A stretch of DNA of 64,000 bases from Paraburkholderia graminis C4D1M (GTDB lineage Bacteria > Pseudomonadota > Gammaproteobacteria > Burkholderiales > Burkholderiaceae): contig NZ_ABLD01000016.1 of NCBI RefSeq assembly GCF_000172415.1, positions 94,682 through 158,681 of the forward strand. The letters run 5' to 3'. Below the pieces are notes generated by a model that saw only the letters and a list, made by a program, of their open reading frames with translations, had not been told where the DNA came from and made no database searches. Below are positions 17,946 to 28,000 of the stretch, piece by piece (position 1 is the first letter of the stretch; each line of letters opens with the position of its first letter). The position numbers were made by a program, and so were the translations under genes.

Positions 17946-20242
17946 CGGGCAGCGACCGCGCGCTCGAGCGCCTCAGGCACGAGCCGCCCCTTCACCTTCA
18001 GCAGCACCGCCTGGTTCCAGTGCGATTCCCCTTGCGGATAGCGCTCGAAGAACAGCCGCTGGATCGGCGTCAGCGCGAGCGGCGCGCCGTCGTCGGCCTC
18101 ATGCGCGATATGCGAATCGAGCCGTTGCGCGCGCTGCGCGAGACCGCTCACCGTCGGATGCTCGAAGATCTGCCGCGGTGTCAGCCGCCAGCCCGCCTCG
18201 CGCGCCCGCGCGATGATCTGCAGGCTCTGGATCGAGTCGCCGCCAGCTTCGAAAAAGTTGTCGGTGACGCCCAGATCGTCGCGTCCGAGTACCGCGCTCC
18301 AGATCGACAGCAGCACCGATTCGATCTCGTTCGATGGCGGCACGCACTCGCGTGCGCCCGTCTGCGGTGCGGGCAGTGCGGCGCGGTCGAGCTTGCCGTT
18401 CGGCATCCACGGCAGACGCGCGAGTATCGTCACCGATGAAGGGACCATGTAGGCCGGAAGCTTGTGCTCGAGTTCGCGGAGAAGGCGTGCGGTGTCGAGG
18501 GTGGGTGATGTGGTTGTGGTGGTCTTTGCTATCTCTGCACCCGCTACGCCGACCTGCGCTGCATCGGTACTCGCGACGCCCGTCGCCGCCACGTCAGCCT
18601 CTACCGCGCCACCCTCGCCCGCCACATACGCCGCCAACCGCTGCGTCTGCCCTTCGCCGACGACAATCACCGCCGCCTCGCGCACACCCTTGCACTGACG
18701 CAACACCGCCTCGATCTCGCCAGGTTCGATGCGCTGCCCGCGCAGCTTCACCTGCTGATCGAGCCGTCCGAGAAACTCCACGGTGCCGTCCGCGCGCATG
18801 CGGCACAGGTCGCCGCTGCGATACATGCGTGCGCCCGGCGCGCCGTGCGGGTCGGGCACAAAGCGCTCGGCAGTGAGACCCGCACGGCCAAGATAACCGC
18901 GCGCCACCGTCGGCCCGCCGATGCACAGTTCCCCGAGCCCGCCGACCGGCGCTTCATCGCCGAATGCATCCAGCACGCGCGCCGTGCGGCCCGGATACGG
19001 ATGGCCAATCGGCACCGTCACGTCGTGGACGTCCGCGGCCACAGTGCGGCGGCATAACGCGGCGACTGTCGTCTCGGTTGGTCCGTACAGGTTATCGAGC
19101 CGGATGTCCGCGAGCGGTCCGTCGCACCAGCGCGCGAGCGCGTCGCCAGGCAGCGCCTCGCCGCCGACCGTCACCTGACGCAGCGCAAGCTGCGCGCGCG
19201 GCGGCGCATGACGATGCCACTGCTGCCACAGCGCCGTCGGAATCCGCGCGAACGTCACGCGGCGCTTGACCAGTCGCTCGCTCAGGCTTTGCAGATCCCA
19301 CGGCTGTACGCCGCGCATTTCCACCGTCGCGCCGCGCAGGAGTGCGGGCAGCGTTTCGTGCAACGCGACGTCGAAATTGATCGTCGATGAGTGGAGGACT
19401 GTGTCGTCGTCGCTGATTCCGTAGGTTGTGAGGAAGTCCTGCAGGTGGGTCCATAACGCGCCGTGGCTCACGCCGACACCCTTGGGTCTGCCGGTCGAGC
19501 CCGAGGTGTAGAGCACGTAGGCGAGCTGGTCGGGGTGCAGCGCGATGTCGGTGTGCGGCTTCGACTCTTGCTCGGTGGCTGTGCTTATCATCGTTTCTGC
19601 GTCAGAGTGTTGCGGTGTCTCAGTGCCCATCAGTGACTCGCGCGCTGCGCCCGTCCGTGGCGCCGCTGAAGCAACGTTCGACTGCGACTGTGACTGCGCC
19701 TTCGCGTGCGCTTCCGCAGCAGCCGCAGCTACCGCCATTGCCCCTACCTCCACTACTTCACACCCCGCAAGCACCTCAGCAACCCGCGCCGCGCTCGCCG
19801 CATCCGCCACCACCTGCACGATCCCGGCATCGCCGATCATCTGCGCGAGGCGCGCGGCCGGGTAATCCGGGTCGAGCGGCACGAACGCACCACCGGAGCG
19901 AATAATTCCAAGCAACGCCGCAATCAGCGCCGGTCCTCGCGCAACACACAATCCCACGCGCCGCTCAGCACCCACACCTCGCGCGACAAGCCGTGCAGCC
20001 ACCGCCGCCGACCACGCATCAAGTTCAGCATACGTGAGCGACTCATCTTCGCAGCGCAGCGCAATCGCCTGCGGCGTACGCTTTGCCTGCGCCGCAAGCG
20101 CCATCCCAAGCGACTCGAATGCATAGGACGTCAGCGGCTTCGCTTCATGCTGCAAAGGCAACGCCAACGAGCCAACCCGCCGCCGCACATCATCAACCAT
20201 CTGCTCAAGCACCGCTTCGTACTGCGATGCAATCCGCTCCAC
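17455..20242 (-). repeat. Long near-duplicate of the Gra module (copy in terminal NRPS)
   Basis: This stretch (adenylation, PCP and first part of epimerase) aligns base by base for most of its length with 26120-28637 in the large NRPS. Differences are isolated substitutions plus two extra stretches here (an adenylation loop and an epimerase linker near 17760-17870). It explains the identical adenylation pocket and offers a template for gene conversion. Boundaries are approximate. Confidence 0.8.
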
Positions 20243-21754
20243 AGTGCCAACATCGAACACATCGGCCGCATAGTTGAACATCAGGCGCAAGCTGCGCCCA
20301 TCGTCGACGACGTTCAGCACCAGATCGAAACGCGCCGTATCCGTGCCGCCCGCCTCCGGCTCAACGACGAGACCGGGCATCGCAACCGATGCCTCGCTCG
20401 TCGCCTGCTCGAGATTGAACATGACCTGGAACAGCGGCGAGCGTCCGAGCTCGCGATCGATCCGCAACGCGTCGAGAATGCGGCCGAACGGTATCGAGTG
20501 ATGCGCATGCGCCTCGAGCACGCGCTCATGCAGTCGCGACAGCAACGTCGCACACGGCATGGTGCCGTCGACGTGCACATCGATCACAAGCGTGTTGACG
20601 AAAAAACCGATTAGCCCTTCGCTCTCGCTGCGCTGCCGTCCCGCCGACGGCACGCCGATCCGCAAGCCCGGCTGACCGCCGTAGCGGTACAGCAGCGCGG
20701 CATAAGCGCCGAGCAACACGGTGAAAAGCGTCGTGCGCTGTGCGCGCGAGAGTTCGCGAAGACGCTCGGCAAGCGCCGGGCCGACATCGCGCCGCACGCG
20801 TCCGCCTTCGACGCCACGCACCGCTGCTCGCGGCCGGTCCAACGGCAATTCGAGCGCGGGACGCTCGGCTCCAAGGCGCTGTTTCCAGTACGCGAGGTCG
20901 TCGGCAAATGCGCCGTCTTGCCATTCGTTCTGCCACGCCGCGACATCGCCGAAATGAATGTCGAGCGGCGGCAGTGCGCAAGTCAACGCGTCATGCTGAC
21001 CATCGAGCGCCGCGCGATACAGCGCCGCCAGTTCGCGAACGAAGAGCGCCTGCGACCAGCCGTCGGACACGATGTGATGCACGACGATCGACAGCGCGTG
21101 ACATTGCGCATCGATCGCGATGAGGTCGACGCGCAGCAGCGGCCCTTGCTCGAGATCGAACGGTTCGCGCGCGGCGGCACGCAGCATGTCGCGCAATTGC
21201 GCGGGATCGTCGAGCGTATGTTCGCGCCACAGGTAGCACGCGTCCGCAGCGATGCGCTGGGCCGCGACGCCGCGCGTCTCGACGAAGCGTGCACGCAACG
21301 CGCCGTGGCGAGCGACGAGCGCATCGAACGCACGGCGCAATGCACGCACATCGAGATGCCCCGTCAAACGCAGCGCGCGCGACAGGTTATACGCGGGGTT
21401 CAGCGGATCGAGCTTCCAGAGGAACCACAGACGTTCCTGCGCGGGAGCGAGCGGATAAGTTGCCGCGCGCGAAAACGAAGAAGACGCATCGGCGCTCGAC
21501 GCCTCTGCGTCTGCTGATTTAGTTGCGTCATCAACTTCGCGCGACAACGGCACAATCGGCAGACGCGCGGGATCGATACCCTGCTCGCGCGCCTTCTCGC
21601 GAAACCGCCGCCGACGTTCCGGCGACAGCGCCGCGTACTTGCGCGCAATCGCCAGCGCCTGGCTCGGCGCTTCGCTCCCGGTAGCGTTAGCGGTAGCAGA
21701 AGAACTCATAGAAGCAACCGTCGCAGCCGGTTCGTTGCGAATCGTAGTCAGCAT
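17909..21754 (-). CDS. NRPS fragment 1: C-A(Gra)-PCP, frame ends in the epimerase domain
   Basis: The open frame from the ATG at 21754 gives 1,281 residues: a linker, an LCL-type condensation domain (about 95-530; HHIVSDGW near 228), adenylation (about 540-1125) and PCP (GGDSI near 1173). It then gives the first 40 residues of the epimerase, after which the translation degenerates to an Arg/Thr-rich tail at the frameshift. The condensation domain accepts the glycyl peptide from the preceding gene. The adenylation domain carries an extra low-complexity insertion (about 50 residues rich in Ala, Gln and Ser) between core motifs that is absent from its twin in the large NRPS. Confidence 0.8.
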   Translation of the reverse strand: MLTTIRNEPAATVASMSSSATANATGSEAPSQALAIARKYAALSPERRRRFREKAREQGIDPARLPIVPLSREVDDATKSADAEASSADASSSFSRAATYPLAPAQERLWFLWKLDPLNPAYNLSRALRLTGHLDVRALRRAFDALVARHGALRARFVETRGVAAQRIAADACYLWREHTLDDPAQLRDMLRAAAREPFDLEQGPLLRVDLIAIDAQCHALSIVVHHIVSDGWSQALFVRELAALYRAALDGQHDALTCALPPLDIHFGDVAAWQNEWQDGAFADDLAYWKQRLGAERPALELPLDRPRAAVRGVEGGRVRRDVGPALAERLRELSRAQRTTLFTVLLGAYAALLYRYGGQPGLRIGVPSAGRQRSESEGLIGFFVNTLVIDVHVDGTMPCATLLSRLHERVLEAHAHHSIPFGRILDALRIDRELGRSPLFQVMFNLEQATSEASVAMPGLVVEPEAGGTDTARFDLVLNVVDDGRSLRLMFNYAADVFDVGTVERIASQYEAVLEQMVDDVRRRVGSLALPLQHEAKPLTSYAFESLGMALAAQAKRTPQAIALRCEDESLTYAELDAWSAAVAARLVARGVGAERRVGLCVARGPALIAALLGIIRSGGAFVPLDPDYPAARLAQMIGDAGIVQVVADAASAARVAEVLAGCEVVEVGAMAVAAAAAEAHAKAQSQSQSNVASAAPRTGAARESLMGTETPQHSDAETMISTATEQESKPHTDIALHPDQLAYVLYTSGSTGRPKGVGVSHGALWTHLQDFLTTYGISDDDTVLHSSTINFDVALHETLPALLRGATVEMRGVQPWDLQSLSERLVKRRVTFARIPTALWQQWHRHAPPRAQLALRQVTVGGEALPGDALARWCDGPLADIRLDNLYGPTETTVAALCRRTVAADVHDVTVPIGHPYPGRTARVLDAFGDEAPVGGLGELCIGGPTVARGYLGRAGLTAERFVPDPHGAPGARMYRSGDLCRMRADGTVEFLGRLDQQVKLRGQRIEPGEIEAVLRQCKGVREAAVIVVGEGQTQRLAAYVAGEGGAVEADVAATGVASTDAAQVGVAGAEIAKTTTTTSPTLDTARLLRELEHKLPAYMVPSSVTILARLPWMPNGKLDRAALPAPQTGARECVPPSNEIESVLLSIWSAVLGRDDLGVTDNFFEAGGDSIQSLQIIARAREAGWRLTPRQIFEHPTVSGLAQRAQRLDSHIAHEADDGAPLALTPIQRLFFERYPQGESHWNQAVLLKVKGRLVPEALERAVAARRRATTRCVCAS

Positions 21755-22039
21755 AGTGGCAATCTGAATAGGTCAACGCGGCTTCGCGGCCGCGGGTGAT
21801 GTTTGTCTTTGAGCAATGATCGGCTTGAGTCGTTGAGTTCGAGCAGCGCAGTCTCGTCGTGCATGCGCTTGCTTGCGCGAGGTGATGGCGTGACGCTGAC
21901 ATATCGACGGCACGGCTTCGCCCACGCGCGATTCGCGTCGAACGCTGAACAAGCGATGCATTCGACGCGGACCATGCAACCGTGCGCGCGCCGACCTGGC
22001 GAACAGCGCCATTGCGCAACCGCCATTCCCTCGCGGATT

Positions 22040-25000
22040 TCAATCGAGTCCATCGAACAACCCATCGAGCGCCTGCAGTTCATCGTTCGGCGAAGCCCTG
22101 CCAGAAGCCTCTGCATCGACGCAATCGTCAAGCAACGCGGCCAAGAGCGCCGGCGTCGACTGCTCGAACAGCGCGGCGAGCGCAACCTTGCGGCCGAGTT
22201 GCTCCGACAGCCGCGCAACGACGCGCACAGCCGCGAGCGAGTGTCCACCGAGCGCGAAGAAATCATCGTCCGCACCGACCCGCTCGAGCCCAAGCACATC
22301 GCCAAAAAGCCGCGCGATAAGCATTTCCATTTCGCCCGACGGCTCGACCCACGACGACTCGGTTGCAGGCGTCGTCTCGAAGCGCGCCAGCGCGTTGCGA
22401 TCCAGCTTGCCGTTCGCGGTGCGCGGCAACGCGTCGATCGCATAGAGCGCCGCCGGAATCATGTAGCCGGGCAGCCGCGCGGCAAGCATCTGCCGCCAGC
22501 CGGCCGGCACCGCGCGCGCTTCACGATCGAGCTCATTAACAACTGCACCGACGACATACGCGACGAGCCGCGCCTCGGCATCGCCCGCACCCGGCACGAG
22601 CGCGACGGCCGCGTCGAGCACGCCGTCGCACTCGCGCAGCGCCGCCTCGATCTCGCCGAGTTCGATCCGATAGCCGCGCAGCTTCACCTGCTGATCGATC
22701 CGGCCGAGACATTCAAATTCGCCGTCGGTCCGCTCGCGGCACAGGTCGCCAGTGCGGTACATGCGCGCGCCCGGCGCGCCGTATGGATCGGGCACGAAGC
22801 GCTCGGCGGTGAGACCCGCGCGGCCCAGATAACCGCGCGCAAGATTTTCGCCGCCGATGCACAGCTCGCCGACGCCGCCTTGCAGCGTCAACTGCCCGCT
22901 CGCGTCGACGATGCGCAGCGCGTTCGCATGCAACGCGCGACCGATCGTGATAGGTCCACTCCCAGACACGCGAGCGCAACTCGACCAGATCGTCGTCTCC
23001 GTGGGACCGTACAGGTTCCACAACTCGACGCCGCGTTGCGCAAGCTGCGCCGCGAGATCGGCCGGCAACGGCTCGCCGCCCGCGATGCCGGTAAGCCGCC
23101 CGCGCGACGCCCCCTGCCAACCGGATTCGATGAGCAGACGCCAGCCGCTCGGCGTCGCCTGCATGAACGTCGCGCCGCTTTCGTCGATAAGCCGCGCAAG
23201 CGCCATGCCGTCCGCCACCGTTTGCGCGTCGGCCATTTCGACACACGCGCCTCGCGTCAACGGCAAGCAGAATTCGAGCAGCGAAATATCGAACGACGGC
23301 GTCGTCACCGACAATAGTACGTCATCCTTATGAAGTCCCGGCGCGATGCCGATGCTTGCAAGCAGCCGTGCCAGCGCGCCGTGCGAAACCGCAACGCCTT
23401 TCGGCCGGCCCGTCGAGCCCGACGTGTAAATCACGTAGGCAAGCTGTGAATCCGTGGACGGCGATATGGGCGGCAGTGCGCTTGCTGCGTCGTGGACCAA
23501 GGCATCTTCACCGCTTCCCGCGTCGAGCACAATGCGGTTATCGAGCGCGCCACCGAGTCGCGCGCGGCCCTCCTCATCCGCGATGACGCGCGCAACGCCC
23601 GCATCTTCCAGCATGCCCGCGAGGCGTTCGGCCGGGAACGACGGATCGAGCGGCACATAAGCCGCGCCGCTTCGCCACACGCCGAGCATGCTCGCGATCA
23701 GCGCGGGCGAGCGGCGCATGCAGACGGCCACGCGCTCCTCTCGCGCGACGCCGCTCACGCGCAAGCGTGCATCGATTGCGACGGACCAGCGGGCGAGCGT
23801 CGCGTAGTCGAAGGCCTTGCCGTTCTGGCGCACCGCGACGCGCTGCGGCACGCGCGCGGCTTCGACCGCAAAGCGCTCGTGGCAGGCGCGCAGCGCGGGC
23901 GGTGGCAATAGCAACGGCTCGGCTTGCGGCGCACCGCGCCGCGCCGCGAGTTCGCCGACGAAGCGCGGCGCGCGCTCACCTTCATCGGCGAGTTGATCGA
24001 TGAGCGCGAGGTATTGCCGCTGCAACTGCTCAACCTGCGTGCGCGCAACGCGCCGGCTGTCCCACTGCCATTGCAGTTCGATGCGCGTGGCCGGCAGAAT
24101 CGTCAGCGTCAGCGGATAGTGCGTGCGCTCGAACGAATCGACTGCATCGACGCGCAGCGCGCCCGCTTGCGCCGACGCCGCGCGCGTCGCAACCGGATAG
24201 TTCTCGAACACGATCAGACTGTCGAACAGCGCGTCGCCGCTGCGCCCGGCCCACTGCTGCAACGACGCGAGCGGCGTATGCTCGACCTCGCGCATTTGCA
24301 GGTTGTACGACTGCAACGCGTCGAGCCACGCGGCTATCGTGGCGTCGCCGCGCACCGTCGAGAACACCGGCAGACTATTGATAAACAGTCCGAACATATC
24401 CTCGGCGTGAGGCAACGATGCGGGGCGCCCCGCCACCGTCACGCCGAACGCGACCGACTGCTTGCCGCTCAGCCGCGCGAGCAGCACGGCCCACGCTCCC
24501 TGCATCAGCGTATTGAGCGTCACGCGATGCCGCTGCGCCGCGCGGCGCACGCGCGCATCGAGCGGCGCGTCGAGTTTCAGCGCGATCTTGCGCGCAGCGC
24601 TCGCGGGTTCGCTCGAAGCCGTGTCGAGCGGCGCGGCGAGGCTCGCGGTCAACGTGCCGGCATCGTCGGCGGCTTTCAGGCGCTCGCTCCACCAGTCGCG
24701 CGGATCGGGCTGCGCGGCGAGCCATTCGACGTAACGACGATACGACGGCGGTGTATGCGCGGGGGCGTGTGCAGCGGCGTGCGCAGCGGCGTGCGTGACG
24801 CCCAACGCGCGCTCGTAGTCGTCGAAGACTTCGGCGAGAAGCCGTGCGCCGCTCCAGCCGTCCGTCAGGACATGATGGTGCGTGCGCACGAGATCGAAGC
24901 GGCCATCGGGACGCCGGAATACGTTCACGCGCATCAGCGGCGCGTGCGACGGGTCGATGCCGGCGGCGACATCCGCCGAGCGCCGCTCGGCAAGACGCGC

Positions 25001-28000
25001 ATCGTAGTCCTGCACATCGCGCCAGTCGTGCACTGCGAACGGCAGCGCGGCTTCGCGCTGCACGATCTGCAATGCGGCTTCACCATGCCGCCACTCGAAG
25101 CGCGTGCGCAACATGTCGTGCCGCGCGATAGCGGCCTGCCAGGCCGCGCGCAGCGCGTGGGCATCGAGGCGGCCGTCGAGCGTCAATTGCAACTGATTCA
25201 CGTAGACGCCTTCGCCACGCTGCAACTCGCTGTGATAAAGCAGACCCTGCTGCAAGGGCGTCGCGGGATAGATGTCGGCGATGCCGCCAAGCGCCAGGTT
25301 CAGCGCGCGTAGCTGCGTCTGATCAAGGCCCGACAGAGGGAAGTCCGATGCCGTCGCGCCTTGGGGCGCGGCGACGCAATGCGCGATCATTGCATCGACG
25401 TGCCGGCCGAAAGTATCGACGATGCGCTCGACGCTCTCGCGATCGATCCGCGCCGGGTCGAAACGCCAACGCAGCAACAGCGTGTCGCCAGTGACGATGC
25501 CGTTCAGGTCGAGCGCGTAATCGAGGCGTGCGCCGGCGCCGTGGCTGCTGCCGGCATCCTCCGAGCTAAAGGCGAAACGCGACGCTGGATCGAACGACTG
25601 ATCGAAGCGCCCCAGATAGTTGAAGCTGATCGCGGGGCGCTGCCGCGTGCGGCTCGCGTCGAGCAATCCCCAATGCAAGCCCTTGTTCGGCACGGCGCGC
25701 ACGCGTTCCTTGACGGCGATGAGCGCGTCGCCAGGCGCGGCGGGCGACGCGGGCAGCGCGACCGGGAAACGCGTCGTGAACCAGCCGACGGTGCGGCTCA
25801 GGTCCGCGCCGTCGATCACGTCTTCGCGGCCGTGGCCTTCCAGTTCGACGGCGATCTCGGCCGCGCCGCTCCATGCGCCGAGCGCCTGCGCAAGCGCGGC
25901 GAGCAGCAGTTCGTCGGCCCGCGTCCGATACGCGCGCGATGCGTTGTGCAGCAGTTCGCGTGTGCGGCGTGCATCGAGTGTCCAGTCGATCGTTTCGCTT
26001 TCGGCGACGCGCGTGCCTGCGGGTGCGCGAAGTGGAAGATCGGGAGCAGCGTCGACGACGCTTAGCGCTTCGCGCCACCAGTTTGCTTCGGACTGGACGC
26101 TGTTTGATTCGGCATACTGATGAAGTTCACGGACCCATGCGCGCCAGGGCATCGACGGGGCCGGCAGGTGGATGGGTTCGTTGCGTTCTGCTTGGTCGTA
26201 GGCGGTTTGCAGTTCTTCGAGAAGCACGCGCCAGGAGACGCCGTCCACTGACAGGTGATGGATCGCGATCAGCAGACGGGTTTCGTCTTGAGTTTCGAAG
26301 TGGCCGACGCGCCAGATTGGGCCGCGCTCGATGTCGAGGCTCGACTGGATGTTGTTGCAGGCGGCTGCGAGGTCTGCGAGCGACGAGAGTTTTTCGTGGC
26401 GGACGATGGCGGTTTGCGAATCCTTCGTCGCTTCCGTCACCGCGATCTGCTTCCACTCCCCGGCCTCTTTTACGAAGCGCAGACGCAGCGCGTCGTGGCG
26501 TGCCTCCAGTGCCGCGACCGCGCGCTCGAGCGCCTCAGGCACGAGCCGCCCCTTCACCTTCAGCAGCACCGCCTGGTTCCAGTGCGATTCCCCTTGCGGA
26601 TAGCGCTCGAAGAACAGCCGCTGGATCGGCGTCAGCGCGAGCGGCGCGCCGTCGTCGGCCTCATGCGCGATGTGCGAATCGAGCCGTTGCGCACGCTGCG
26701 CGAGACCGCTCACCGTCGGATGCTCGAAGATCTGCCGCGGTGTCAGCCGCCAGCCCGCCTCGCGCGCCCGCGCGATGATCTGCAGGCTCTGGATCGAGTC
26801 GCCGCCAGCTTCGAAGAAGTTGTCGGTGACGCCCAGATCGTCGCGCCCGAGCACGGCGCTCCAGGTCGACAGCAGCACCGATTCGATCTCGTTCGATGGC
26901 GGCACGCACTCGCGCGCGCCCGTCCGCGGTGCGGGCAGTGCGGCGCGGTCGAGCTTGCCGTTAGGCATCCACGGCAGACGCGCGAGTATCGTCACCGATG
27001 AAGGGACCATGTAGCCGGGGAGCTTGTGCTCCAGTTCGCGGAGAAGGCGTGCGGCGTCGAGGGTGGGTGATGTCGTCGTGGTAGTCGTTGCTGCGCCTGT
27101 CTTTGCAGCGGTACTTGCTGCATCCGTCGTCGCCACGTCAGGCGCCACCGCGCCACCCTCGCCCGCCACATACGCCGCCAACCGCTGCGTCTGCCCTTCG
27201 CCGACGACAATCACCGCCGCCTCGCGCACACCCTCGCACTGACGCAACACCGCCTCGATCTCGCCCGGTTCGATGCGCTGCCCGCGCAGCTTCACCTGCT
27301 GATCGAGCCGTCCGAGAAACTCGACAGTGCCGTCCGCGCGCATGCGGCACAGGTCGCCGCTGCGATACATGCGTGCGCCCGGCGCGCCGTGCGGGTCGGG
27401 CACAAAGCGCTCGGCGGTGAGACCCGCGCGGCCCAGATAACCGCGCGCCACTGTCGGTCCGCCGATGCACAGTTCTCCGAGCCCGCCGACCGGCGCTTCA
27501 TCACCGAATGCGTCGAACACGCGCGCCGTGCGGCCCGGATACGGATGGCCAATCGGCACCGTCACCTCGTGAACATCGTCGGCCACAGTGTGGCGATACA
27601 ATGCGGCGACTGTCGTCTCCGTCGGTCCGTACAGGTTATCGAGCCGGATGTCAGCGAGCGGTCCGTCGCGCCAGCGCGCGAGCGCGTCGCCAGGCAGCGC
27701 CTCGCCGCCGACCGTCACCTGGCGCAGCGCAAGCTGCGCGCGCGGCGGCGCATGACGATGCCACTGCTGCCACAGCGCCGTCGGAATCCGCGCGAACGTC
27801 ACTTGCCGTTTCACCAGCCGTTCGCTCAGGCTTTGCAGATCCCACGGCTGCATCCCGCGCATTTCGACCGTCGCGCCGCGCAGGAGTGCGGGCAGCGTTT
27901 CGTGCAACGCGACGTCGAAATTGATCGTCGATGAGTGGAGCACTGTGTCGTCGCTAGAGATGCCGTAGGTTGTGAGGAAGTCCCGCAGGTGCGTCCATAA

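Larger units (their letters stand above)
15694..21754 (-). pseudogene. Terminal NRPS gene C-A(Gra)-PCP-E-TE, split by two frameshifts
   Basis: Taken whole this is a final module of about 2,020 residues. The domains, in bases, are: condensation (HHIVSDGW near 21068), adenylation (YTSGSTGRPKG near 19500), PCP (GGDSI near 18234), epimerase (HHLSVDG near 17590) and thioesterase (GWSFGG near 16195; His in DASHSS). The pocket residues read D-V-H-R-T-G-L-V-A, the same as module 4 of the large NRPS. The reading frame breaks twice. Near 17946 one base is missing against the duplicated copy at 26505-26520 (CTGGAG in that copy, CGGAG here). Near 16335 the thioesterase frame ends in TGA within NGRVS and resumes one frame over at ELIAIQAP. 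As written the gene yields only C-A-PCP from its start and no release domain. It is either a recent pseudogene or carries two consensus errors; everything else about it looks intact. Confidence 0.85.
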
